Origin: Desulfonatronum sp. SC1
Lineage (GTDB): Bacteria > Desulfobacterota > Desulfovibrionia > Desulfovibrionales > Desulfonatronaceae
Reading direction: 5' to 3'
NCBI RefSeq assembly: GCF_003046795.1
Contig: NZ_PZKN01000008.1
Location: forward strand, 1 to 64,000
Length of the DNA stretch: 64,000 nucleotides
The notes under the pieces were generated by a model. The model was not told where the DNA came from and did not search any database. It saw only the letters and a list, made by a program, of their open reading frames with translations. Within the stretch, counting starts at the first letter, position 1. The number at the start of each line of letters is the position of its first letter. Position numbers and translations under genes: made by a program. Below, in pieces: positions 17,411 to 28,711 of the stretch.

Positions 17411-20400
17411 GAACCCCAGAACCCCATGAATCCCATCAGTTTTGCCATCCGCAATCCGGTCACCATTCTGGTGGGCGTGATTTTTGTCGTGATTTTCGGT
17501 CTGATTTCCCTGTTCGGGATGCCCTATCAGCTCACACCCACGGTGATCGAGCCGGAGATTTCCGTGCAGACCGTGTGGAGCGGGGCTACGCCCTACGAGA
17601 TTGAGCGGGACATCATCGAGGAGCAAGAAAACGTTCTCAAGGGCATCCCCGGCCTCGTGGAAATGGAGAGCGAGAGCTTCAGTTCCTTCGGGCGGATCAA
17701 CCTGCGCTTCTCTCTGGGCACCAACGTGGACGACGCTCTGTTGCGGGTTTCCAACAAGCTCAACGAGGTGGCTTCCTACCCCCAGGGCGCGGACCGGCCG
17801 GTGATCACGGCCACGGGCGCGGCATCCTCCCCGGTGATCTGGACATCTCTGAAGACCCTGCCGGACAACCCCCGGAGCATCGAAACCTACCGGACTTTTT
17901 TCGAGAACGAGGTCCGCCAGGAGCTGGAGCGGATTGAGGGCGTGGCGGACTTGTTCGTGTTCGGGGGCACGGAGCGGCAAATGCACGTGGTGGTGCTGCC
18001 GGAGCGGCTGGCCGCCTACGGGATGACCCTGGACGAGGTGCTCGCGGCACTGCGCTCCGAAAATGTGAACGTAGCCGCGGGCAGTATCGACGTGGGCCGT
18101 CGGGACTACCGCATCCGGACCGTGGCCGAGTTCCAGGGGCCGGAGGAGATCGAGGCCCTGCCGCTGCGCTCCACCGGACAGGAGCGGGTCTTCTTGAAAG
18201 ACGTGGGTTGGGCCGAATACGGCTATGAAAAAACCTCCGCGGCCATGCTGCACAAGGGTCGCAAGGGCATTACCGTGGGGGTGCAGGCCGAGCCCGGGAC
18301 CAATGTCCTGGACCTGACGGACCGGGTGGAGGCCGTGGTCCTGGGGCTGAACGCGAACCTGCTCAACCCCAACGGGCTGGATCTGGAGTGGCTGGCCGAC
18401 GAACGCGGCTATATCCAGGGGGCCATCGGCCTGGTTCAGCAGAACATCCTGATCGGCGGTCTGCTGGCCATGACCGTGCTGTTCATTTTCCTGCGCCGGA
18501 TCTCCACCACCAGCATCGCCGCCGGAGCCATCCCCATCAGCATCATCGGCACCTTCATCTTCATGAGCGCCTTTGGCCGGAACCTGAACGTGGTCAGTCT
18601 GGCCGGAATTTCCTTTGCCGTGGGCATGCTGGTGGACAGTACCATCGTGGTTCTGGAAAACATTGACCGTCACCTGAAGATGCGCAAGCCCACCTGCCAG
18701 GCGGCCCTGGACGGCACCCGGGAGGTCTGGGGCGCGATTCTGGCCTCGGCTTTGACCACGGTGGCCGTGTTCCTGCCCGTGGTCTTCATTCAGGAGGAGG
18801 CCGGGCAGCTTTTCAAGGACATCGCCATTGCCGTGACCTGTGCCATCAGCCTGAGCCTCGTGGTCTCGGTGATGGTCATCCCGTCCATCACCTGCCAGAT
18901 ATTTCGGGTGGTCAGTTCGGTCAAGCCGCGAGACCTGGGGCCGCTGCCCAGGCTGGGCGGTTTTTTGGTCAATCTGATCATGTACTTCGTGCGCTTGGCC
19001 GTGCGCAACTGGTTCTCCCGGATTTTGACCGTCAGCACCCTGACCGCAGCCGCCGTGCTCATTGCCTGGCTGTTTTTCCCGAAGATGGACTACCTGCCCC
19101 AGGGCAACCGCAACCTGATCCTGAACATCCTGATCCCGCCACCCGGCCTGTCCTATCCGGAGCGGGAGAACATCGGCGAGCACATCCACCAGCGCCTGGA
19201 GCCCCACTACGACCAGGACGTGGACGGCTTTCCCGGGATCCGTCATCTGTTCTATGTTGGCGCGGAATCATTCATGTTTTTCGGGGCCGTGAGCACCCAT
19301 GAGCAGCGGGCCGGGGAACTGATCCCGCTGTTTCGCAACGTGATCGGCTCCATCCCGGGCATGCTCGGGGTCAGCCTGCAGGCCGGGATTTTTCAGACCC
19401 GGCTGGGCCGGGGACGAACCATCGACATCGATATCGTCGGCCCGAATCTGGAGGAGCTGGTGACCGTGGGCGGAACCATGTTCGGGATGCTGCGCGGCAT
19501 CTACCCCGAAGCCCAGGTCCGACCGATCCCCTCATTGGAGCTGACTTATCCGGAGATCCGGTTCATTCCGGATCGGGACCGGCTCAAGGCCGTGGGGCTG
19601 AGCGCCGCGGACCTGGGGCTGGCTCTGGATGTGCTGACCCATGGTCGCAAGATCGGCGATTTCAAGGAAGAGGGGCAAAAGACCATTGACCTGATTTTGC
19701 GCTCATCCGCCCAGGCCATGGAAACCCCCGAGGTGTTGCACCACGCCCTGGTGGCCACGCCCCAGGGAATCTCGCTGCCTGTCTCTTCCCTGGCCGCCAT
19801 GGAACGAACCACCGGAATCACCCAGATCCGTCACCTGGAGCGCCAGCGGACCGTTACCTTGCAGCTCACGCCCCCGGAGGCCGTGACCCTGCAGGAAGCC
19901 ATGGAAACCGTTCAAAATCGGATCGTTCCGGCCCTGGAGGCCCAGGGACTGCTGGCCAATACCCGGGTGGAGATGAGCGGGGTGGCGGACAAGCTGACCG
20001 AGACACGGCTGGCCCTGCAGTGGAACTTCATCCTGGCCGTGATTATCATCTACCTGCTGATGTCCGCCCTGTTCGGGAATTTCCTCTATCCGCTGATCAT
20101 CCTGTTCACCGTGCCCCTGGCTACGGCCGGCGGGTTCGTGGGGCTGAAGCTGGTCAACGTGCTTATCGCCCCCCAGGCGTTGGACATCTTGACTATGCTC
20201 GGGTTCGTGATTCTGGTGGGCGTGGTGGTGAACAATGCCATCCTGCTGGTCAACCAGTCGCTGATCAATGTCCGCCAGCACGCCATGGAACATCTGGAAG
20301 GCGTGCTGGAGGCCACCAGGGTTCGTCTGCGGCCGATCTACATGAGCACCACCACCAGCATTTTCGGCATGCTGCCCCTGGTGGTGGCCCCGGGGCCGGG

Positions 20401-20597
20401 GTCCGAGCTGTACCGCGGCCTGGGCAGCGTAGTCCTGGGCGGGTTGGCCCTGTCCACGGTGTTCACGATCTTCGTGATCCCGTCCCTGCTGGCCTTCTTC
20501 ATCCGCATGGAAACCCCGGGCTCGGCCATGGGCGCGGACGCCCCCCTGAGCGGGGCGGCACGCTGCGAGTTGCCAGAGTCTGAACGAGGAGCAAACA

Positions 20598-21915
<1,318 letters not shown>

Positions 21916-21924
21916 GGGGATCCT

Positions 21925-21952
21925 GGGCAGGGCTTGAGTCCTGGCCCTTTTT
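21925..21952 (+). terminator. Rightward terminator-like hairpin upstream of the NYN gene
   Basis: GGGCAGG / CCTGGCCC with an 8-nt loop followed by TTTTT on the plus strand. It lies between the NYN start and the DUF4434 stop. It points so as to end transcripts coming rightwards from the RND/yjbQ operon. A weaker hairpin (ACGGGG / CCCCGT) is at ~21018-21037. Confidence 0.55.
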
Positions 21953-23028
21953 CAATTTGGTTGCTGAGCGTCGAGATATCTCTGGTAATCGTCGTGCAAG
22001 GTTTTGGCTTGAGGTCCAGCCATGGGATGGAGATAGTCCGGAATGCTGAAGGCGATAATGTCGTTGCTCACGAGGGTTTGGGCCTGAAGCAGTTGTTGCT
22101 TGATGCGGTTTATTGGTGCCGGAACAAAATCGAGGCCGTCTTCCGCGGGAGCGAAGGTTTCCACGATGACCCGAAGGCGCGCGCCGGTCCGCGGCATGGA
22201 GGCCGCCAAGGCCTCAAGGTAGGCCGCCGACTCGGAGGGTAGGAGACGTTCGGTGCCCAGGCCGTCCTGGTACAGCACCTCCGTGATGTTACCTGAGAGG
22301 GCCAAATCGGCCATAAGTGCGGCAAATCCCATTGGATCGTTGCGGCCGGTGGCAAAGCATGAGACGCTTATTTCCACTTCCGGGGAAAGTTCGCGCAACC
22401 CATCGACGAGCCGGGTCAGGTGATTCGAAAGCCGGTTCAGGCGCTCCGCGTCGATCCAGGTGGCGTCGTCGATTTCCTGTGGAATATAGAACCCCGCGAA
22501 AATCGGCTCCTCCCCATAACGTTCGACCAGGGTCCGGGCCAGGGAAATCTGGTCCTGGAGCAGGCGGTTCAGGAAGACCTCCACCAGTCCGGCTTCATTC
22601 TTGATTTTTTCCCACCATGCCGGGTCTTCGCTCAGGCCGAATCGAACCGACAGGCCATGCCGTCTAGCCGCTTCGACAATCAAGTCCACGACGGGAGCGG
22701 GGTCAACGCGGTCGTTCGGAACGTCCATGCGTCGATCCGGGGTCAGTCGCCAGAAAAAAGCCGGTTCGGTGATCAGCGACCACTGGAGGATGATTTCCCG
22801 GATACCCATTGCCTTCAGATCAGCGCAGAGAGTGTCCCAGTTCTGCTCGGTCCAGTCGTCGTGACGGTCCCATATCTGGATGAACGTAGAGGAAAAAGCC
22901 GGGGGAGTCTCGGCCCGAACTGGAAGCGCACCCCAGGCCAGGGCCAGGCACGCCAGGAGCGCCCACCACGCGGCCCGAAGCCTAGAACCGGAAGAGCAGT
23001 GTCGCGAAAAAGGCGTCAATTTGGTCAT
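21952..23028 (-). CDS. Secreted DUF4434-like TIM-barrel protein of the nfr operon
   Basis: 358 aa with a signal peptide (residues ~18-39, ending PVRAE). The body resembles the DUF4434 family of glycoside-hydrolase-like TIM barrels: TFIQIWDRHDDWTEQNWDTLCADLKAMGI near the start, EEPIFAGFYIPQEIDD with two acidic residues at a likely strand end, and ISVSCFATGR. It probably acts in the periplasm on the polysaccharide exported by NfrAB, but activity is inferred. The start lies 47 nt inside the end of nfrA, with no other start in frame before the signal peptide, so expression is coupled. Confidence 0.72.
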   Translation of the reverse strand: MTKLTPFSRHCSSGSRLRAAWWALLACLALAWGALPVRAETPPAFSSTFIQIWDRHDDWTEQNWDTLCADLKAMGIREIILQWSLITEPAFFWRLTPDRRMDVPNDRVDPAPVVDLIVEAARRHGLSVRFGLSEDPAWWEKIKNEAGLVEVFLNRLLQDQISLARTLVERYGEEPIFAGFYIPQEIDDATWIDAERLNRLSNHLTRLVDGLRELSPEVEISVSCFATGRNDPMGFAALMADLALSGNITEVLYQDGLGTERLLPSESAAYLEALAASMPRTGARLRVIVETFAPAEDGLDFVPAPINRIKQQLLQAQTLVSNDIIAFSIPDYLHPMAGPQAKTLHDDYQRYLDAQQPN

Positions 23029-26000
23029 CCTTGATGTTGTCCGTATTGAATATTCGACCTACCTTGTAGGTCATGAGAAGTTCCACGCTTTTCCGGGGCA
23101 AGGCGTACTTGTCCTCGTCGTACAGGTAGCGGGTCGAAAGGCCGAGGCCGCCCTCGTAAAAGGAGACATCGTCGGCCCGTGATTCGGACCACCACTTGGC
23201 GTCGGCCACCAGAAACGGCGTCAGGATCAGGTTGTCGCGCACTTTCCAGTTGAAGCCCTGACGACCCTCCACATAGGCCGCCAATCGGGACGGAGACTCC
23301 AGATAGGCGTCGACTTCTCCGAACAGAAAAGAGTAATTCCAAAACGTTTCGTTGGGACGGACCCGGTCCGAGTCATCGAACAGGGAGAGCATGGCCCGGG
23401 CGACCCAGTTGTCCTCCCCGTCCCCCGAAAGAGAAAACAGCCGCTCCAAACCCAGATTCAGGTTGTAGGGTTTCAAGGGTTTGTAGCGCAGGCCCAGGGC
23501 CGCTTCCCAGGAGTTGTCCAGCACACGGAAACTGTCCGGCTCCATGCTCCAGCCCAGTCGTCCGATGAGCTTGAAGATCCGATGGTCCTGGAAGCCCCAT
23601 TCCGGCGGAATCCAGCCCAGTTCTATCCCCGACGACGTGCGCAATACGTCCCGACCAGGCGCGGCCAATCCACCGAGGGTCCCGGTTTTGCCCGAGGTGT
23701 AGGTCAGCCAGAAGTCCAGATCCACGGCATTGCGCAGTGCCCGTATTTCGCCGCGCATCCTTCGGACATCCTCAGCGACGGCCTGGGCCTGTTCTTCATC
23801 TTCCGCGGGGCGAAGCGGGGCGTTGTCAATGGCGTCCATGAAGTGCGCCACTGCCTCGTCGTTGTCCCCTTGCTGCATGGCGATGTAGCCTAAATCCTGA
23901 TGCACGGCGAGGAGGTCCGGTTCGAGCAGGGCCGCTTCGCTCAAAGGATTCCGGGCATCTTCCAGGCGTTCCAGGTTCAGGAATTCGTAGCCGGAGGCCA
24001 TCAGCATCGCCGGTGTCCCGTGCAGGTCCGCGGCTTGCGCGAATGCCTCCGCGGCGGCTTCATGGTCTTCCTTGAGGCGGTAAATCCCGCCTAACTCAAA
24101 CCAAAGCTCAGCGAGCCGCATTTCACCATGCCCTTGGTTCTCGGCTTGAGCCAAGGCGTCATGGTAAAGACTCTCGGCTTCGTCCAGGCAATCGAGGGCT
24201 CTGGCGATTCGCGCCAGCAAGACGACTCCTGGTGGTTGGTCGTGCTCCGGAAGATCGGCTTGATCCACAATGGAAAGCAGGTCGGCGGCGCGCTTCGCGT
24301 CCCCACCGGATAACGAGGCTCTGGCCAAACGATACCGTGTTTCCGGGGTGTCTTGCAGTTCCAGGGCCTGCACGTACCAGCCGATGGCCAGATCATGGCG
24401 GAGAAGTTCCTCGCTGAGATATCCCAAAAGCATCAGCAAGGGATACCTTTCTTGCTCCGGCAACGTGCCTAGATCAATGTCCAAATCCGTTTGTCGACGA
24501 GTGAACGGGGCTTGGGCGAGGGAGTGCAGGGCCAAGCCGGGTTGATTGAGGCGTTCATAGGACCATGCTAAGCCAATCCAGGCCATGTCTCCCGCACCAA
24601 GCTCAGCTGCCCGGGCAAAAGCGTCTCGAGCGCGGTGGTGGAGGTCCATCGCGGCCAGGGCATAACCAAATTGGAGCATGCGACCGGGCTGTTCGTCTCC
24701 TCGAATCACGGCGCGTTCCATGGCTTGCAGCGCCCGGATACGGTCGCCTTGGCTGATGAGGATTTCCGCGGAAGATTCCGCGATTTGCGCGGCTTTTTCC
24801 GGTGGGAGACCGGGTTGATCCTCGGCTTGTTCAAGGAAGACCACGGTTCGTTCCTGCCAATCGGGCAGGGCACGTGTTTGTTCCAATCGGGCGAGGCGCA
24901 GCAGAACGTCGGCTCGATCCGGTCCCCTGGCCGTATCTTCCAGCAGAGTGACCAGAACGTCGCCTGCCTGTTCAGGGCTGTCGCCCTCCAAGAACAGCCT
25001 CTCCGCACGCCCCAGGAGGTCCGTTCGTTTTTCCGCGTCCACGGCAGGCAAGGCCGCGGCGCGGAGCAGGGTTCTTGCCGCGGCATCCGGGCTGCCGGCC
25101 TGCCGCTGCATATGCGCCGCGGACTCCATTGCCCGAAGTCGGTCTTTCGGGGCGGCGTCGGTGTTGTCGGCCAATTTCAGGGACGTGGCGACGGCTTGGT
25201 CGATCTGTCCGGACTTGGTCCAGTACTCGACGATCATTTCCGCCATGGCGACATCCTTCATTCCGCCGGCTTTCCATACTTTTTCGTATTCCTGGGCAGC
25301 GATGTCGAAGCGTTCCTCCTTCACGGCCAGCGCACCCAGGGTGGCCCAGGATGACGGTGAGAGGTCGTCTTGGGCGGCTTGTTCAAACGCCAGGCTTGCT
25401 CCTCGGAAGTCGCCGAGTCGCTCTCGAATGACGCCGAGCATGACCAGGGCCCGCTTGCGCTTATTCGGGTCGGTGGTCTGCGCCAGGATTTCAGCATGAT
25501 GCTCGGCTTCATGGAGTTGTCCGAGGTCGAAAAACAGCTGCGCGAGATGTTCGCGGGCTTGCTCATCGCCCGCTTCCACGGCTCGGAGGTAATGTGCCAC
25601 GGCCTCCATGGAAAGACCGGCGCGAAGAGCCAACTCAGCCAGCCGCGACTCCAACTCGGAAGATGTTTCCCGTACCGGGATGGTTTGCAGAAGCAGCACT
25701 CTTGCTTGGGCGTATTGGCCGATATGGATGGCCTCCTCGGCGGCGGCCGAGAGGGCTTGATCTCGAAATTCTCTGGTCTTAGCCTGTAATGCAGCAGTTT
25801 CCAAAGCTTCCAGGGCCAAGGCATGCTCGCCGAGAGCGGAAAGGGCGAATCCACGGACCAGGTTCGGTGACCACGAGAGTTCTTCCTGGACGGAGTCGTC
25901 GAGTAGCGCCAGAACCTGATGGAAATCCTCATGAGCCATGGCCCGATTGACCAGGGTCAAAAGGATGTCATGATCTTGTTCCTTGGAGATGTCGGGCAAA

Positions 26001-26440
26001 CTCCGGGCCCGTTGAAAATCGACCTGGGCTTCTTCCCAACGTCCCAGGCGGTCAAGGGCCCAGGCCCGATACAAAAGCGGGAGCAGGGCGTTTGGTCGGT
26101 TTTCCAGTATCCGGTCGGCGTTTTCGACGATTTCACTATCTTCTCCAAGCTGTTCCAGCAAAACGATCAACTGAAGCCGTACGTTGTCCTCGATCGGGTC
26201 GATGGCCAGGAAGGCCCGCATTTCGTCGGCAGCGCCGTGAACGTCGCCCTTGGCTTGAAGGCGATACGCCATGTCCTGGTGCGGATATGTACGATTCTTG
26301 CGCAGTTCGCGGGCGATGACGCCTTCGTCTGTTCGATGGATTTCAAACGGCGGAGAGACTTGCTCGGCGTGTATGTCGTCCGAGAAAGAAAAAAGGACAA
26401 GACCGAGGAGCAACAAGGCGCGAACAAGGAGGAGGCTCAT
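22982..26440 (-). CDS. nfrA: NfrA-like outer-membrane exopolysaccharide exporter (TPR plus beta-barrel)
   Basis: 1152 aa. Signal peptide at residues 1-25 (LLLLGLVLFSFSDDIHA). Residues ~50-900 are TPR-like helical repeats rich in Ala/Leu/Glu (for example LEALETAALQAKTREFRDQAL). The C-terminal ~240 residues, from WLTYTSGKTGTL on, alternate like a beta-barrel and end in Phe, as outer-membrane proteins do. This layout is that of NfrA (phage N4 adsorption protein A) and, more loosely, BcsC/PgaA. Role: carrying the NfrB polymer across periplasm and outer membrane. It overlaps nfrB by 4 nt. Confidence 0.85.
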   Translation of the reverse strand: MSLLLVRALLLLGLVLFSFSDDIHAEQVSPPFEIHRTDEGVIARELRKNRTYPHQDMAYRLQAKGDVHGAADEMRAFLAIDPIEDNVRLQLIVLLEQLGEDSEIVENADRILENRPNALLPLLYRAWALDRLGRWEEAQVDFQRARSLPDISKEQDHDILLTLVNRAMAHEDFHQVLALLDDSVQEELSWSPNLVRGFALSALGEHALALEALETAALQAKTREFRDQALSAAAEEAIHIGQYAQARVLLLQTIPVRETSSELESRLAELALRAGLSMEAVAHYLRAVEAGDEQAREHLAQLFFDLGQLHEAEHHAEILAQTTDPNKRKRALVMLGVIRERLGDFRGASLAFEQAAQDDLSPSSWATLGALAVKEERFDIAAQEYEKVWKAGGMKDVAMAEMIVEYWTKSGQIDQAVATSLKLADNTDAAPKDRLRAMESAAHMQRQAGSPDAAARTLLRAAALPAVDAEKRTDLLGRAERLFLEGDSPEQAGDVLVTLLEDTARGPDRADVLLRLARLEQTRALPDWQERTVVFLEQAEDQPGLPPEKAAQIAESSAEILISQGDRIRALQAMERAVIRGDEQPGRMLQFGYALAAMDLHHRARDAFARAAELGAGDMAWIGLAWSYERLNQPGLALHSLAQAPFTRRQTDLDIDLGTLPEQERYPLLMLLGYLSEELLRHDLAIGWYVQALELQDTPETRYRLARASLSGGDAKRAADLLSIVDQADLPEHDQPPGVVLLARIARALDCLDEAESLYHDALAQAENQGHGEMRLAELWFELGGIYRLKEDHEAAAEAFAQAADLHGTPAMLMASGYEFLNLERLEDARNPLSEAALLEPDLLAVHQDLGYIAMQQGDNDEAVAHFMDAIDNAPLRPAEDEEQAQAVAEDVRRMRGEIRALRNAVDLDFWLTYTSGKTGTLGGLAAPGRDVLRTSSGIELGWIPPEWGFQDHRIFKLIGRLGWSMEPDSFRVLDNSWEAALGLRYKPLKPYNLNLGLERLFSLSGDGEDNWVARAMLSLFDDSDRVRPNETFWNYSFLFGEVDAYLESPSRLAAYVEGRQGFNWKVRDNLILTPFLVADAKWWSESRADDVSFYEGGLGLSTRYLYDEDKYALPRKSVELLMTYKVGRIFNTDNIKDDQIDAFFATLLFRF

Positions 26441-28707
26441 ACGTCGGATCCGGAGATGCGAGGCGAAACAGATTCCAGTGTTGCCTGATCGATCACGCCC
26501 ATGTCGGTTAAAATGGTTTCCAGCCGCCTGGTATTTCTGTTTTGCAATTGCAGGGCTTCATCCAGTTGGGTTTGCGTTATGATCCCTTGTTCCAGAAGAC
26601 AGGTTCCCATCGGGGCCATGTCTTGTCTGTTCTCCACGCAGGACTTGAGTTCGGTGAGACTGGTTCTGTCGAAATGTCCGAGGGCCGTAAAGACCTCTCC
26701 GAGGTTCCGGTAGCCCTTCCGTTGCCTTTGTCGGGCTTCGGCGATCTGTTCCGGCGTGATCAGCCCCTGGGTCAAGAGTGCCGTTGCGAGTTTTTCTTCA
26801 TGCGATTCCCGTACCAAGCGATCATAGCCAAAGCGAATCGCGAAGGATAGGTCGCCGCGGGTAGTCAGGCGCAATTCGATAGGACGGCCGATATCATTGG
26901 CCAACTGTCGAATTTCATCGGCATCCGGCATGGAGTCCATGGCCAGGATCAAGCCTCCATTCGGAGAGATGCCCACGGGAAAGAGGCGTTGTCCCCGGGC
27001 CATGCCCGGAGGGACCATGGCAATGATGTCCGTGTCCACGGCATAGGGGTCGACGGCGGTGGTCTGGACGCCGAACTGAACACCAAGGGTTTGCAGGAGC
27101 TTGTCCTCTTCGAGTACACCCATGTCCTCCAGGATCGCGCCTAGGGGCAGCCCATTTGCCTTCTGACGTTCAAGGGCCGCCTCCAACTGGGCCACGGTCA
27201 CAAACCGGCGATCCAGGAGCAGGTCGCCCAAGCGACGCCGGTAGCGGACCAACTCGTCTTCACTGGGGTAGGAGTGGTCGGTCTTGTCCCAGGCCACGGG
27301 ATTACCGGTGAGCAGGTGCCGGGTATAGAGCCTGATGGCCCGGATGGTGGCGAAAAAATTGATGACATTGGCCCAGATCAGTCGAAAAGGGCTCAAGGCG
27401 GCTTGGCCGATGCCGTAAGTTCGGGCCACGTACCAAGCCCGGATGCCGACTTGCCAGAGCAGCAGGCCCAGGTTGGCCAGCATCAGATGGAAGAGCGTCG
27501 TTCCGGCGGTGACCACGGGCGGGTAGCGATAGGCGTCGGGGAAGAAATGTACGTAGCCCCAGACGGTCAAATAGACAGGCACGAGGATGTTGGCCAGCAT
27601 GTTCACCTGGTTGGTGATTAATCCGACCCTGTCCCTGGCCAGCATGTACCGGGTCCAGAATCCTCCCACCCAGCCAATGGTCTCCCAGGCTTGGAGGGTG
27701 ATGCCCAGGATCCAGCGCGATTTTTGGCGGACCGCGGTGCGAAAGGTGCGGGGGAAAAAACCTCGGACACCGATGTAGTCCCGTTTTTGAACCATGCGCT
27801 CGCGGCCGGTCAGGGGGCTTTTCTTGCGCACGGAGCGCACAAAGGCCACCCGTGAGAAAATCTGGCGTACTCCGGGGACATCGGCAAGGCGGATGCCGAA
27901 GTCGTAGTCTTCGGTCACCGAACCGATGGTGAAAAGGCGATTCTGGTTTTTTTGGGCCAAACGGAGCAGCAGCTTTCTGGAAAAAGCCGTCCCGACTCCG
28001 GCGGAGGGGAGATTGCCGGTGAGCAGTTCTCGGACGACCATGTCGCGGGAGTGGTTCGTGGCGAACTCGTCCAGATAGGTGCCCATGGTGAACTGCCACC
28101 ATTTGGGTTCCATGGGCAGGACCGGGACCTGGACCATGTCCATGCGAGGAATAAGAAAATTGAAGAGCTTCAGAAGCATGGGGTGCAGGACGTCTTCGGA
28201 GTCCTCCATGACGATGATCTCGAATTCGGTGCCATGGCTTTTCTCGTAATGCCGGATGCCCTCGAAAACCCAGTTCAGACAATCGGCTTTGGAGGTTGGG
28301 CCGTCCTTGGGACAAACGATGCGCTCCACGTTTCCGTAGCGCTCACGGACGAGGTCTACTTCCCGTTGCGTGTCCGGATCGTTGGGATACGTGCCGACGA
28401 AAATGACGTAGTTGGAATAGTTGAGCACCTTGATGGAGTTTTCCAGCATGCGGCTGATGACCGCGGACTCGTCCCAGCACGGAATCATCACGGCGACGAG
28501 TTGCTCGGGGCGGCTCATCAGGTCGGCTTCGGTGAGGTGTTTGGCCCGCCGAAAACCGAAGACGAACACCCGTCGCCAGATTTCCTGGCCTATTCTGACC
28601 AGATCGATGAACAGGTCGCTGAGTCCGTTCAGGAAAAAGACCAGCCCAAAGCCCCACAGACCGGCTTTAAGCAGAATGAGCAGGACTGGCATGAAATCGA
28701 AAAGCAT
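26437..28707 (-). CDS. nfrB: NfrB-like processive glycosyltransferase with MshEN motifs
   Basis: 756 aa. Two N-terminal helices, then a GT2 domain: DGPTSKADCLNW, VMEDSED, TEDYDFGIR and QKSRW are the D, DxD, TED and QxxRW motifs of processive transferases. Further membrane helices at ~355-450 follow. The C-terminal third has MshEN-type units: a 24-residue motif at 492-515 (RLGDLLL...), a 5-residue spacer, then a second at 521-544. Weaker units follow at 639-695 and 699-747. MshEN domains bind c-di-GMP. In E. coli, NfrB makes a ManNAc-containing polymer under c-di-GMP control. wecB lies just upstream. Confidence 0.88.
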   Translation of the reverse strand: MLFDFMPVLLILLKAGLWGFGLVFFLNGLSDLFIDLVRIGQEIWRRVFVFGFRRAKHLTEADLMSRPEQLVAVMIPCWDESAVISRMLENSIKVLNYSNYVIFVGTYPNDPDTQREVDLVRERYGNVERIVCPKDGPTSKADCLNWVFEGIRHYEKSHGTEFEIIVMEDSEDVLHPMLLKLFNFLIPRMDMVQVPVLPMEPKWWQFTMGTYLDEFATNHSRDMVVRELLTGNLPSAGVGTAFSRKLLLRLAQKNQNRLFTIGSVTEDYDFGIRLADVPGVRQIFSRVAFVRSVRKKSPLTGRERMVQKRDYIGVRGFFPRTFRTAVRQKSRWILGITLQAWETIGWVGGFWTRYMLARDRVGLITNQVNMLANILVPVYLTVWGYVHFFPDAYRYPPVVTAGTTLFHLMLANLGLLLWQVGIRAWYVARTYGIGQAALSPFRLIWANVINFFATIRAIRLYTRHLLTGNPVAWDKTDHSYPSEDELVRYRRRLGDLLLDRRFVTVAQLEAALERQKANGLPLGAILEDMGVLEEDKLLQTLGVQFGVQTTAVDPYAVDTDIIAMVPPGMARGQRLFPVGISPNGGLILAMDSMPDADEIRQLANDIGRPIELRLTTRGDLSFAIRFGYDRLVRESHEEKLATALLTQGLITPEQIAEARQRQRKGYRNLGEVFTALGHFDRTSLTELKSCVENRQDMAPMGTCLLEQGIITQTQLDEALQLQNRNTRRLETILTDMGVIDQATLESVSPRISGSDV

Positions 28708-28711
28708 GTCG

